Shown here: positions 39,789 to 49,341 of the stretch, piece by piece | Layout: the number at the start of each line of letters is the position of its first letter | Numbering within the stretch: position 1 is the stretch's first letter | Assembly (NCBI GenBank): GCA_914767885.1 | Contig: CAJZBQ010000005.1 | Span: forward strand, 1,054,001 to 1,118,000 | Source: Blepharisma stoltei | Lineage: Eukaryota > Ciliophora > Heterotrichea > Heterotrichida > Blepharismidae | Length of the DNA: 64,000 nucleotides | Direction: 5' to 3' | Program-made: the position numbers and the translations under genes | Notes under the pieces: generated by a model | The model's input: the letters and a program-made list of their open reading frames with translations, nothing else | What the model was told of the DNA's origin: nothing | Database searches by the model: none

Positions 39789-40613
39789 ATGAACGTTCAG
39801 GCCGCAGGTACCGCAGGAGCAGGTGTCGCCCTATTAGGTGCTCTGGGTGTCTTTATATATAACTCACTTTTCACAGTAGATGCAGGACATCGTGCAATAA
39901 TGTACAATCGTATTTCAGGCATCAATGACAAAAAGATTTACATAGAAGGCACCCATTTCAAGCTTATCTTTTTCGACCGTCCAATTATCTACGATGTCCG
40001 CACACATCCTCGCATCATTAGTTCCTTGACTGGGACAAAAGATCTGCAAATGGCCAACGTTTCTCTTAGAGTTCTTTCTAGACCTAACGTAGAAGCTTTG
40101 CCTACAGTCTACAGAACTCTTGGAAAAAACTATGATGAAAGAGTCCTCCCCAGTATTGTTAACGAAATCCTCAAATCAGTCGTCGCCCAGTTCAACGCCA
40201 CTCAACTATTAACTCAAAGAGAACAAGTTTCCAGAATGATAAGACAAAATCTCATCACTAGAGCCAGTGACTTTAACATTGTTGTCGACGATGTCTCCAT
40301 CACCCACTTGTCCTTTGGAAAAGAATTCACTGAAGCTATTGAAGCCAAACAAGTCGCAGCCCAGCAGGCAGAAATGGCAAAATACGTTGTGTTGCAAGCA
40401 GAACAAGAAAAATTAGGCATGATTATTAAGGCAGAAGGAGAAGCCAAAAGTGCAGAACTTATTGGGTCTGCAATTGCCGCAAACCCTGCTTATATCAGAC
40501 TGAAGAAAATTGAGACGGCTACTGATATTGCCAATACGCTTTCACAGTCGAGAAATAGAGTATTGCTAAGTTCGGAAAGTCTTTTAATGAATCTTAAAGA
40601 TCTTTTGAACTAG
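39789..40613 (+). CDS. PHB2: Prohibitin 2
   Basis: Inner-mitochondrial-membrane scaffold subunit of the SPFH family, forming ring complexes with prohibitin 1. 274 aa, normal length, uninterrupted. N-terminal membrane anchor (AGAGVALLGALGVFIYNSLF), SPFH domain (AGHRAIMYNRISGI, IIYDVRTHPRIISSLTGTKD, LQMANVSLRVLSRP, SIVNEILKSVVAQFNATQLL), then the helical tail (FTEAIEAKQVAAQQAEMAKY, KAEGEAKSAELIGSAIAANP). The KxIxxVPxGTKDLQ-type motif with 'tGTKDLQmAN' favours PHB2 over PHB1. Divergent start 24 bp from its neighbour. Confidence 0.92.
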   Translation: MNVQAAGTAGAGVALLGALGVFIYNSLFTVDAGHRAIMYNRISGINDKKIYIEGTHFKLIFFDRPIIYDVRTHPRIISSLTGTKDLQMANVSLRVLSRPNVEALPTVYRTLGKNYDERVLPSIVNEILKSVVAQFNATQLLTQREQVSRMIRQNLITRASDFNIVVDDVSITHLSFGKEFTEAIEAKQVAAQQAEMAKYVVLQAEQEKLGMIIKAEGEAKSAELIGSAIAANPAYIRLKKIETATDIANTLSQSRNRVLLSSESLLMNLKDLLN

Positions 40614-40659
40614 AGACTTTTAATAAGGCTAAAGGCTATTTTATAGAGTCTATAAGGTA

Positions 40660-41319
40660 TTAGATTATTATGCATTTTCCACAGCCGGCATTGGAACGGA
40701 TTTCTGGTTTTGGCTGCTTTTGGGAGATAGGACGATGTGGCTTTATTTTGTTCATATCAGTTATGACTTCAGGGCTCTGGGGGATTACAATTTCTTTTTT
40801 TTCTTCATGCTGACGTTTAGGGGTTTGTTGAGATGTCTCTTGCGGTTTTTGGACTGGTTCAATATTAGCTCCTACAGAATCCGTGAAAACAATTTTAGGT
40901 GGCGGCTTTTTGGACTTGACTTTCTGCTGTTTATGGTGTTGGACTTGTGGAGCTGGCTCGAGCTCTTCAACTGTTTCAGTTTCCTCATAAATATTTTCGT
41001 GTATTGGAGGATTTTGAGTTTGAGATATGGAAGAGACTTGAACTGGAGTTTGCGAAGAAGCTTGAGATTGCTTTTCTTGTATTTTTGATATATTTGAAAA
41101 AACGGCATTTAAATGCTTTGGATTTCCTGCCCCAGATATATCAAGGTCATAAAATCCTGGCTCAGGAGGTTTCTCGTATTTTGGCGTTGATTCTTTTGTA
41201 GGTTCGGGCTCTTTATTCGGCTCGAAATTTTGGGATTCTTCTTGGAAGCTTGTTTCATTGATTTGGAATATATTTTGAGTTCTTGTATACAGATTTACAT
41301 TATTTAATTTTCTGCACAT
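40660..41319 (-). CDS. Pro/Gln/Lys-rich protein ending in a CaaX-like box
   Basis: 219 aa from ATG 41319 (the frame is open 27 bp further up but without ATG). Low complexity, rich in Pro, Gln, Lys and Glu (KVKSKKPPPKIVFTDSVG, PHRPISQKQPKPEIRS) with no folded domain seen. It ends GCGKCIII: the terminal CIII fits a prenylation CaaX box with a nearby second Cys that could be acylated, so a membrane-tethered disordered adaptor is a reasonable inference. Neighbouring minus-strand gene starts the same way, no sequence similarity. Confidence 0.65.
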   Translation of the reverse strand: MCRKLNNVNLYTRTQNIFQINETSFQEESQNFEPNKEPEPTKESTPKYEKPPEPGFYDLDISGAGNPKHLNAVFSNISKIQEKQSQASSQTPVQVSSISQTQNPPIHENIYEETETVEELEPAPQVQHHKQQKVKSKKPPPKIVFTDSVGANIEPVQKPQETSQQTPKRQHEEKKEIVIPQSPEVITDMNKIKPHRPISQKQPKPEIRSNAGCGKCIII

Positions 41320-41355
41320 TTTTTTGGAAAAATCTAGGAGATCCAAAAAATTCTT

Positions 41356-42935
41356 TTATTTGGAATGCAGGTAAATAATAAATAATAGTATATCGGGTTC
41401 AATGGCTATCTGAGCATGGTTTGCTTCTCTTTCAATTATAGCATTTTCAGCAGAAAATGGGCATTCTTCTGGTTTTATTTCCTCTGAAATGCCTTGTTCA
41501 GCATTATTAATCTCTGGATTTTCTATTAAGACTGGCTCAATATTCTTTTTTAGTTCTATTTTAATTGAACACTCGTTGTGTTTTTCATAAAATAGTGGCT
41601 GGATATTTCTTTTCCTATTAATTTCAATCGCAAACTCTTTACTTTTTTCTAAAAAGAAAGGTGATGCTACTGTTTTATCTTCCAATTTTATTGCAATTTC
41701 TTCGATTTTTTCATAAAATAATGGCTGATTTCTGATTTTTGGTTTTATTTCAACTATACTTTATAATATGATTACCTATTTATCATAGAATTTTTCTATA
41801 ATTTACATGGAAAAGCAGATCGGGATATATTTTCTCAATTTTTTTCATATAATAAAGGCGAAATTCTTTTTTTGGGCTTAACATGATTTTCATATTCAAT
41901 GCTTTTTTCAATAAATAAAGGATGGGATTTTTCTTTTAATTTGCAGTCATAGCAAGTTTCTTTAGACTTTTCTATAGATAATGGCTGAATTATTTGCTTT
42001 GATTTAGGACTGAAGATGTCTTCTCTAATTACTTCATATTCCAATAATGGAATTTTTGGAAATTTTAGAGCCTCTATTGTATCATCTGCAACTTTTTCAT
42101 AAAATAGCGGCTCAGTAATTAATTTTGTCTCAGCAAAAATTGAAGTTTTCTCTATTATATCATAGAATAACGGTTCAATTCTACAGTATTGAGCACATTT
42201 TAACGGCTCAAGCAAAACACTATTGTAAAATAATGGCTCTATAATGCACTGAGAGCTAACTGAAAATTTTTGTTCTGACAGAATTTCAGCTGAAAATAGA
42301 AGGGTTTGAAGCCTTTTTTCAATTTCAATGATTTTTTCCTCTTCTTTGGAAATTTCTAGCAGATCAATAGGAGATTTTTTTTCAATGATAAATTCTTCTT
42401 TAGATATAATTTGTATTTGAGTTTCAGATTGAACTTCAGCTTCCATTTTTTGCTGAATAGAATTTTCTGAGGATATTATTATTTCTTCAGCTTTTTCTAG
42501 ATTCTCGCTTTCGGATTTTTTCTCTTCATTATTCGGTATTTGATTATTTTCTTTATCTTCTTTGCCTGAAAAATTTTCTTCTGTTTCTTGACTAGTTTTA
42601 TGGAAATCTTCATCTATTTCATCAATTTTTTCCCTTTTATCTACTGTTGCATCAATTAGTTTGGTTTGTTCAGTCTCAATTTCTGTCTCTCCATGAATAA
42701 CTTCTGATATATCTTTTTGAGTAATAATTTCACTCCCTATGAACACTTTTTCTTCTCCACTATCTTTTGATTCTTCCATCTCTATATGCATTTCCTCAGT
42801 ATTTTTATCTGATAAATCCATGCTTTCTTTTGTATCCAAAGCTTCAACTGGAGAATTCTCACTGGTCAGGTCTTCTTTTGAAGGCTCACTTTGGATCTTA
42901 GTCCCATCCGAGATATCCAAATTTTGTCCTTCCAT
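41356..42935 (-). CDS. Acidic protein with tandem (I)xPLFYEK repeats
   Basis: 502 aa with one 71-bp IES (41755-41825) removed. The N-terminal half is Glu/Lys/Ser-rich and disordered. From about residue 235 a degenerate unit of about 25-30 residues recurs: IIEPLFYNSVL, RIEPLFYDIIE, LITEPLFYEKV, IIQPLSIEKSK, KSHPLFIEKSI, RISPLLYEKN, RNQPLFYEKIE, VASPFFLEKSK, NIQPLFYEKHN, NIEPVLIENPE. I know no family with this unit. Similar short aromatic-proline repeats often serve as docking peptides on a multivalent partner; that is inference. The IES falls between two repeats. Confidence 0.7.
41755..41825. other. IES 24 (71 bp) in the PLFYEK-repeat gene
   Basis: TATA-like edges (41755-41758, 41826-41829); join gives LLYEKNWENIVEIKPKIRNQ. 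Confidence 0.75.
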
Positions 42936-43065
42936 AATGATCTTGTATTTCCAAATATGCTTAGCAAAATTAAATTTAGATCAGTGTAACAATAAATATT
43001 AATTTCTCATAAATATATATTGGAAATAAACAACTTATAAATACCTTCACTAATTTTTTCTAATA

Positions 43066-44355
43066 ATGGCAAACATCACATTGCATGACTTTCTTGATCT
43101 AAAATTTCCTCTCAGCCAAGAAGAAATAAGAGAAATCAGTCAAAAATCCCAAAAATTGTCTCCTGTAGAAAGAAAAGAGCTTTTCAGCCAATTAAAAGAC
43201 AAAACTAAATTTCCTTCATGAAATCATGAACAGTTAGACCAGCTCACATCTTTGCTTTCAGCTGACAGTTCCTCACAAGAAAACTCATGCTTTTTGCCTG
43301 ATAAGGATTATAACCAAAACATGAGCGCTAGAAGCACCATCAACTCTCTAGACGAAAATATCATAAAATCATTGAACTTGTCCCCACTCCGCCATAATAA
43401 AGCGCTATCAGAAGAAATTTCGATGTCTCCAGGGCGCTTTACAAGCCCTAGGTTGTCAAGTTACATAAGCAATTATTTAAACTCTGAATCAGCTTTGATT
43501 TATGATCCTCTAGAATTATCAGAAAAATTGACATTTTTAACGCATTATGTAGAGAAACAAAAATATAAGTTTTTTATTTTGTGGAAACTTAAGGCAGCAA
43601 AAGGAAAACTTATAGAAAAAATTAAAAAATTTGGGAATATTTTAAATCGGGCCAAGCTGGGATTGCAGCATGCTTATGTAATTTGGAAAGCTAAAACAAA
43701 AGCACCGAACTTGTCTACAATTATTAATGATATCTACAGAGCCGGAAAAATTTTATCAAATTTCCCTTTGAAAATGATGGGAGATAGCTTTACAAAGCTG
43801 AAATTCTACGATCCAAAGAAAACGAGAAATGCTATTAAAAATTTCATTTTTTTTAGCTCAAACAGGCTTAGATTAGCTATAAATACATGGAAAAGTTTTA
43901 CAAAAGAAAATAAACACCAATCAAGAAATATTAAATCAATTGCGATTTTAAGGCTTATGGCTTATTATAAATACTGCCAGAGACACTATTCCAGCACCGT
44001 TATGAATAAATGGAAAAAGGTTTTTGCTAAAAAGAAATACGAAGGTCTGTTTTTATATAATTCAATATTCAATATAAACAGAAAATTATACAAGCCCTGC
44101 TTTGAATTGATAAAAAACTATAAGAAAAAACAGCCAGAAATTAAAACTTGTGTATTAAATGGCAGTTTCAGCTTAGAAAAAATAAAGAGTGAAGCTGGGC
44201 TTGAAAATTATAGTGTTGTCCGTGTCAGAAAAATATTATCAAAAAAACGTAAACCAAGTATAAGAAAAGGAGATCTTTTATTCTTCAGCCTTCTCTTTAA
44301 TAATCTCAAAGCAAAGCAGCACCGACAAGTTTTTAAACTTTTTCAGCGTTTATAA
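43066..44355 (+). CDS. Protein with Sfi1-like Trp-centred helical repeats, 429 aa
   Basis: From ATG 43066, Trp-TGA at 43219, no IES. Residues 1-150 are Ser/Leu-rich with SPxR motifs. From about 165 on, helices with a central Trp or hydrophobic recur at about 25-35 residue spacing: KYKFFILWKLKAAKGKL, LQHAYVIWKAKTK, LRLAINTWKSFTKENK, SSTVMNKWKKVFAKKKYE. This spacing and the LxxxW core resemble Sfi1/centrin-binding repeats, common in ciliates at basal bodies. The assignment is tentative; a generic IQ-like helical protein is the alternative. Confidence 0.65.
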
Positions 44356-44404
44356 AATGTCCTAAAAATTAATGATTTTAGAGTAATTCTTAATAAAAAA
44401 CAAT

Positions 44405-44980
44405 ATGAACATTTTCGCGTCGACAAGCACATCTATAAGTGCTGGGAATTCTACGGACGGGGTCGGGAATAATTCCATAACTCGGCATTCTCCTTATTCT
44501 CCACTTCCTGTTTACAACAACCAAACCAGTTATGGATCGACTTACAATAATGATAATGGCTCATTTTATCTGAGAAAAATGTATCAATCCACATCAACTT
44601 TTCCTCAGAAAGCATTTTCAACAAGCCCTGTGAAACCTCCCAAAATAATTGATAAAACTTTTAAAAGAATTGCTGATCAAATAACTGAACAGTCATCAAA
44701 AGTGAATTCAATAGCTCCAAGGCAATTAAATAATCCTTTAAGCTTCTGTGATGACTTTTTTGTCGCTCCAGCTGTTTCGAGGACTCCAAATCCTACCTCA
44801 AAAACTAGCCCAAATAATCAAGTTTGGCTTGAAAAAAGAAACAAAAATCAAATGAGTCAAAAATTTTTACGAGGAGATTATATCCCCTCAGTGAATCAAA
44901 TGCATTTATATGGAAGAAGAGAAAGACCGTCGCGCTTTGAAAGTATTGGATTATGGATTTCGAGAAATAAAATTAGTTAA
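44405..44980 (+). CDS. Hypothetical Ser/Asn/Thr-rich protein, 191 aa
   Basis: No family recognised. Low-complexity N-terminus (FASTSTSISAGNSTDGVGNN) and basic C-terminus (LYGRRERPSRFESIGLWISR). No membrane segment, intron or IES. It starts 49 bp after the previous stop and ends 9 bp before the stop of the convergent PHAX gene. Confidence 0.55.
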   Translation: MNIFASTSTSISAGNSTDGVGNNSITRHSPYSPLPVYNNQTSYGSTYNNDNGSFYLRKMYQSTSTFPQKAFSTSPVKPPKIIDKTFKRIADQITEQSSKVNSIAPRQLNNPLSFCDDFFVAPAVSRTPNPTSKTSPNNQVWLEKRNKNQMSQKFLRGDYIPSVNQMHLYGRRERPSRFESIGLWISRNKIS

Positions 44981-44989
44981 AATATTGAA

Positions 44990-45352
44990 TTAAACTGTTA
45001 ACTTTGAAAAATTCGCTTCAAGTGGCTCGATGGCTTGTCTTGGTTTTTCATTGAAAATTAATTTTACAATATCACGAGCTATTGTTTTCTTGACAAAAGA
45101 AAAAAATATTCCTCCTGATGTTCGATTTCTAGAGCCATTTAAAGTGGGGACACCTCCTTCTGTTTGAAGTGCGATAACTTTCTTAGTTGTGGATATCACG
45201 AACTCTCCACCGAGAATTGTAGTAATTCTTGAAATTAGGTTCACAGCTGGCTCTCCAAGTAAGCATGCAATAGCTACTGCAAGATTTGGGTCTTCAGGTC
45301 TTAAATTTTCTATATTACATAAATTGATATCTGACATTTTAAATATATGCAT
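44990..45352 (-). CDS. PHAX RNA-binding-domain protein
   Basis: The PHAX domain binds single-stranded snRNA/snoRNA; in animals it sits in the adaptor for snRNA export. The 120-aa protein is little more than the domain: AIACLLGEPAVNLISRITTI, GGEFVISTTKKVIALQTEGG, then LNGSRNRTSGGIFFSFVKKT, the hallmark NGSRxRTxGGVFxxLxK block. A second Met 15 bp inside (MSDINL, 45337) is an equally good start. Without the cap-binding-complex and CRM1 parts it would be a domain-only homologue. Confidence 0.82.
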   Translation of the reverse strand: MHIFKMSDINLCNIENLRPEDPNLAVAIACLLGEPAVNLISRITTILGGEFVISTTKKVIALQTEGGVPTLNGSRNRTSGGIFFSFVKKTIARDIVKLIFNEKPRQAIEPLEANFSKLTV

Positions 45353-45530
45353 AATTAAAATAATTTTACAACGAGCAGACTCAATTATAGAGTTTTATTT
45401 TTTTATTATTAAATTTATACCCTTCCTTTAATAATCATAATGAACTTTCTTTCTTTAGAAAATATAAAAAGACGTAAAACTTCTTGGCAGACATATACTA
45501 ATGTGCTTTGTTTAATTAAGTTTAAAAAAT

Positions 45531-47297
45531 ATGTTTTCAACAGGCAGTTACCAGCCTTTTCCAACTAGAAGTAATTGCTAAGCAGAGGATCTTATGTATC
45601 TTTCTACCATAACTCCTGAAGATGTACCTCCCAAGAAAAAGCACTGGGGAAGCACCAGCTTGACTTCTCTCGTTACAGACGACATCGAAGGTGCAAAGCC
45701 AGCTCTAAAAGGCTACCAATACGTTAACAAGCCTGATTTTGCATATACAGCGCACGACATCGAAAAAGCGCAGCCTTCCAAACTCCATCAAGCCTTAAAT
45801 AAGCCAAATTTTAACCTCAATACTAAAGATATTTTTAAAGCTTACCCAAACAAAGCAGAATTCGTGACAAACAGGATAGGCCACAACCCCCTGATGCCTG
45901 TTTATAAGCTGCCTAGTTTTGAAACTAGGCCAATAACTCCTCCCAAATTTGTCAGAGATTCTATACAGATTACTGATATTGATGGGACAAAGCCTGAGGC
46001 TTATTTTAAATGGCAAACCAGAAACTCTATGAATATCACAGATATTGATGGAGCAAGGCCAAAACCTGACAAAAAGCCAAAGAAGCCAAATTTTATGGAC
46101 CCAAGGGATATAAATAAAGGTGATGTGGTGGAATATGGCAGAAATACAAACCCATTGATGCCTCAGTATTCGGTGAGGGATTATGAAGGAAAACTAGTCA
46201 CCATTGGAGAAGTTGAAGGAAGCAAGCCAAAAGTCTTGATAAACAAAAGCACAAGTCCACATCAGAGGCATTTAAATACTCAGGATATTGATGGAGCTGT
46301 CCCTGGAACTGTAGGGCTAGGCCCGATAGGGAAAAAAGACAGAAATGAGTATAGGCAAACCACAAATACCCAGGACATATTAGGAGCTCAAGCTGGAACC
46401 TTGAAAAAAGGGATCACCACATTGAGAAGTACACACCCCCTCGACCCTAGCTATAAATGGGTAACTGAAGACGAAACCTTGCGAAATGGCCAACTTACCA
46501 ACTATACTGTCGACCATACAAAATACTGGGGATACGCAGAAACCCCAAGACGCGAAGACCAGCTTTCCAGACAAAGCACCCTCCCGCCTCCTACAGGTCT
46601 TTCAAAAGACTCCGAATTCAAAGTAAATGCCCGCAAATTCTACGCCAATGACGAAGATGACCCAAATATAGGTTTTTCAAAAAATGCTGAAAAATTTTAT
46701 AGTAGCTCGCCTAACCTAAAAGCTGGGAATATCTTTTTAAATGCAATTAATCCAGGGTCCATCAATAGAGCTAGGCCAAAATTCAATGAAATTGATGCAG
46801 AAACCCAAAGTTTTCAAAAAAATATTGACCAGTTCCATGGGGTTTCCCCATCACCGCCTAAATCTGAAGATGGAGGAAGCGAGGATAAACCTTTGGACCC
46901 TGAGTTTGAGTATGCAGCGAGCAAATTCCATAATGTAAAAGCAACTCCTAACACAAATGAAAGGGTTTTTCAAAAGGACGCTTCCAAGTTCTATGAGCCT
47001 ATGACAGGTCCTGCTGCTTATCAGTTCAATTTGGCCAGAAAAGATATAGGAAGACCTGGAAAGCCACCACAAAATCCATTGGATACCGTTTATAAGAAAA
47101 ATATTGCGAAGTTTTATGGGATGACCCCACCTGGCAGCGTAGATTCAAGAAATCAAGGACAAAATGTTGAGAAAAATTCACCCAGAAGTATAGATGGGAA
47201 GAGCTATAATGCTGAATCAAGAAATTCAGTCAGAAGCCACGATTCGAGAAACCCTGAAGTGAAAAATGCTGATTCGAGGTCTCAAATTAGCCAATAA
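45531..47297 (+). CDS. DIxGAxP-repeat protein, 583 aa
   Basis: A 15-nt intron (45571-45585) joins MFSTGSYQPFPTRK to DLMYLSTIT. Three kinds of repeat are visible: a unit with DIDGARP/DIEGAKP/DILGAQ recurring seven or eight times in residues 30-250 about every 25-35 residues, with interspersed NPLMPVYKLP and NPLMPQYSV; a unit with FQKNIDQFHG, KNAEKFYSS, AASKFHNV, KDASKFYEP, KNIAKFYGM in residues 340-540; and a Ser/Arg/Asn tail. I recognise the style from ciliate and apicomplexan axonemal or cortical proteins but cannot name the family. No IES, no TGA. Confidence 0.78.
45571..45585 (+). other. 15-nt intron in the DIxGAxP gene
   Basis: GTAATTGCTAAGCAG; removes an in-frame TAA and supplies the true start at 45531. 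Confidence 0.88.
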
Positions 47298-47770
47298 TTA
47301 TTAATTATAATGATTAGATCTCTATTTCGATATAATTGAAAAATATTTTTGACTCAATAATACTAGAATTTCTTATATAGAGCCATTCATATAAATTTTG
47401 GCAGTTAGCTTATAATTCGAGCATGATTCCTCCATGATTTTATCATTTTAGTTTCCATTTAATGATCTATTTTCTTAACTCCTCAAGATATTGCTTCACA
47501 AGCCATGAAGTTTACAATTTGTGCTACGCACAGTATTACATTTTATTTTTAATTTTTTCGCCTTAACTATAATTTAAATTTTAAATATCCCTAATGAGAG
47601 AGCATGCTCTCGTGCTATATTTTCCCAAAAATCTTCTCGTGTAAATCCATTGTTGCATTTTAAGCTTAAAATCACATGTTAAACAGCTTTAAATAAAATC
47701 GTCAAAAATAATAATATAACCTGCTTTTTATAATAATATTCAGTACTTTCAAAAATCGATTTTTTAAAAA
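47298..47770. other. Intergenic AT-rich region
   Basis: 473 bp without a recognisable gene or repeat end. Confidence 0.5.
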
Positions 47771-49117
47771 ATGGGAAACAAAGTATGAGAGCCTCAAGTG
47801 CAAACAAACCAAAAAAAGAAGCACCCAAAGCTGATTTTCTGCCAAGGCTTCAACAAGCATAATGAATGTGGGGGTGAAGACGGATATGTCACCCGAGAAA
47901 GAGTCGCTACCTCAGTTTCAGCAGGCTTTAACCACAATCTCGCTATTTTAGCCAGTGGACAATTAGTCTCATGGGGCTCAAATGAATTCGGACAGCTTGG
48001 CAGCCAAGGAAACACATGGCTTGAATCTTGAATTTATGAGCCTCCAAAGGTCCAGACTATTTATTTCCCTCGGCAATTTGGAAAAATTTCCATTTCACAA
48101 ATTTCTGCTGGTGCTTGGCACTCTGCATGTATTTCCAATACTGGAATTTTATTTACATGGGGACTCGGAACTAGTGGCCAATTAGGCTATCCAGCTAACC
48201 CTGACGATTTTGTTAGAGCTCCTGGGACTTCTCACAAGTTTTGCCCTAATCCTAAATCTGTGGACTATTTTACCAATCATCCAATTTATTATGTTTCCTG
48301 TGGTAGCACTTTTACAGTGGTTTTAAGCCGAGGACGAGAAGTTTTTATATTTGGAGACGGAAGCCATGGGGTGTTCGGAAATGGCAAAAAAGGCAAAAAA
48401 TGGGAGCCGCAGCTCATTGAGGCGTTAATTGGAAAAGAAATCCGAAAAATCGCATGTGGGTGGAACCACGTGCTGGCGCTTTCGATGACTGGAAAAGTTT
48501 ACTATTGGGGAAACCAATATGCTGATATGAGGGAAAATTTCCCAGATACTGAAATTCCAGAGTTGGTCCCAGGCTTGGAAGATAATTTTATTACTGATAT
48601 AGCATGTGGTGATTACCATTCTGCTGCCTTGTCAAGAAGAAACCCCAATGCACTCTTCACGTGGGGAGGGAATGGGTATGGCCAATTAGGCTATGTTATA
48701 GAAGATGAGGACCCTTATATCAATTTTATCCCAAAAAGGGTCGAAATTTACCACGAAATTTCCTCAATAAGCTGTGGAGGGTTATTTATGGTCGCAAAAT
48801 TGAGGGATGGGACAGTTTTAGGCTGGGGAAGCAATAAGCATCGCCAATTCGGGAAAAATGGGCAAGAATTTTATCAGCCGCTTGTGCTCTTTGATGGGTC
48901 GGTAAATAAGATATCAAGAGTTATGGCTGGGCACTCACATATAGCAGTCTTATGCAAAAAAGAAATTATATTTGGGGAATTTTTAGCTCCAGGAAAAGAA
49001 GCGTTTTCACCTGCAGAAACTGAAGCGTCTATTCCAACTGGTAGAGAAGAGCATAAAGAAAGCCAATTCTTAATGTATAAAGAATATGAAGCGATAAGGT
49101 ACCACAAAGAGACTTAA
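47771..49117 (+). CDS. RCC1-repeat beta-propeller protein, 448 aa
   Basis: RCC1-like repeats form a seven-bladed propeller used by GTPase exchange factors and many scaffold proteins. ATG 47771 to TAA, two Trp-TGAs (KVWEPQ, ESWIYE), no IES. Repeat cores: VSAGFNHNLAILASGQLVSW GSNEFGQLGS, ISAGAWHSACISN..FTWGLGTSGQLGYP, VSCGSTFTVVLSRGREVFIF, IACGWNHVLALSMTGKVYYW, IACGDYHSAALSRR..FTWGGNGYGQLGYV, ISCGGLFMVAKLRDGTVLGW, VMAGHSHIAVL. Seven blades are countable. The N-terminus MGNK could be considered for myristoylation but lacks the usual Ser/Thr at position 6. Partner unknown. Confidence 0.87.
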
Positions 49118-49341
49118 TTTTATTTACTCTAAATAAAATGACTATGAAAAAATTACTATTAATCTAAATACTGATATTTCGGTTTAAAACACTATATTAT
49201 CTTGCCATTTATTATAAGGGAAATTCTAAATGGCAATCAATTTTGCAGGGGATCTTTTCATAAGCACCCTTCAAAAAGGGGTAAAGAATTATAAAATCAT
49301 CTAGGGTCACACATATAATTATAGAAAAATATAATCAGAAA

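Noticed and set aside
40720-41201. Plus-strand ORFs opposite the CaaX-protein gene, and similar antisense ORFs at 12713-13393, 20598-20900, 42739-43002, 49774-50223, 58090-59014
   Set aside because: Shadows of real genes on the other strand; Phe/Ser/Leu-rich composition comes from reversed Lys/Glu codons.
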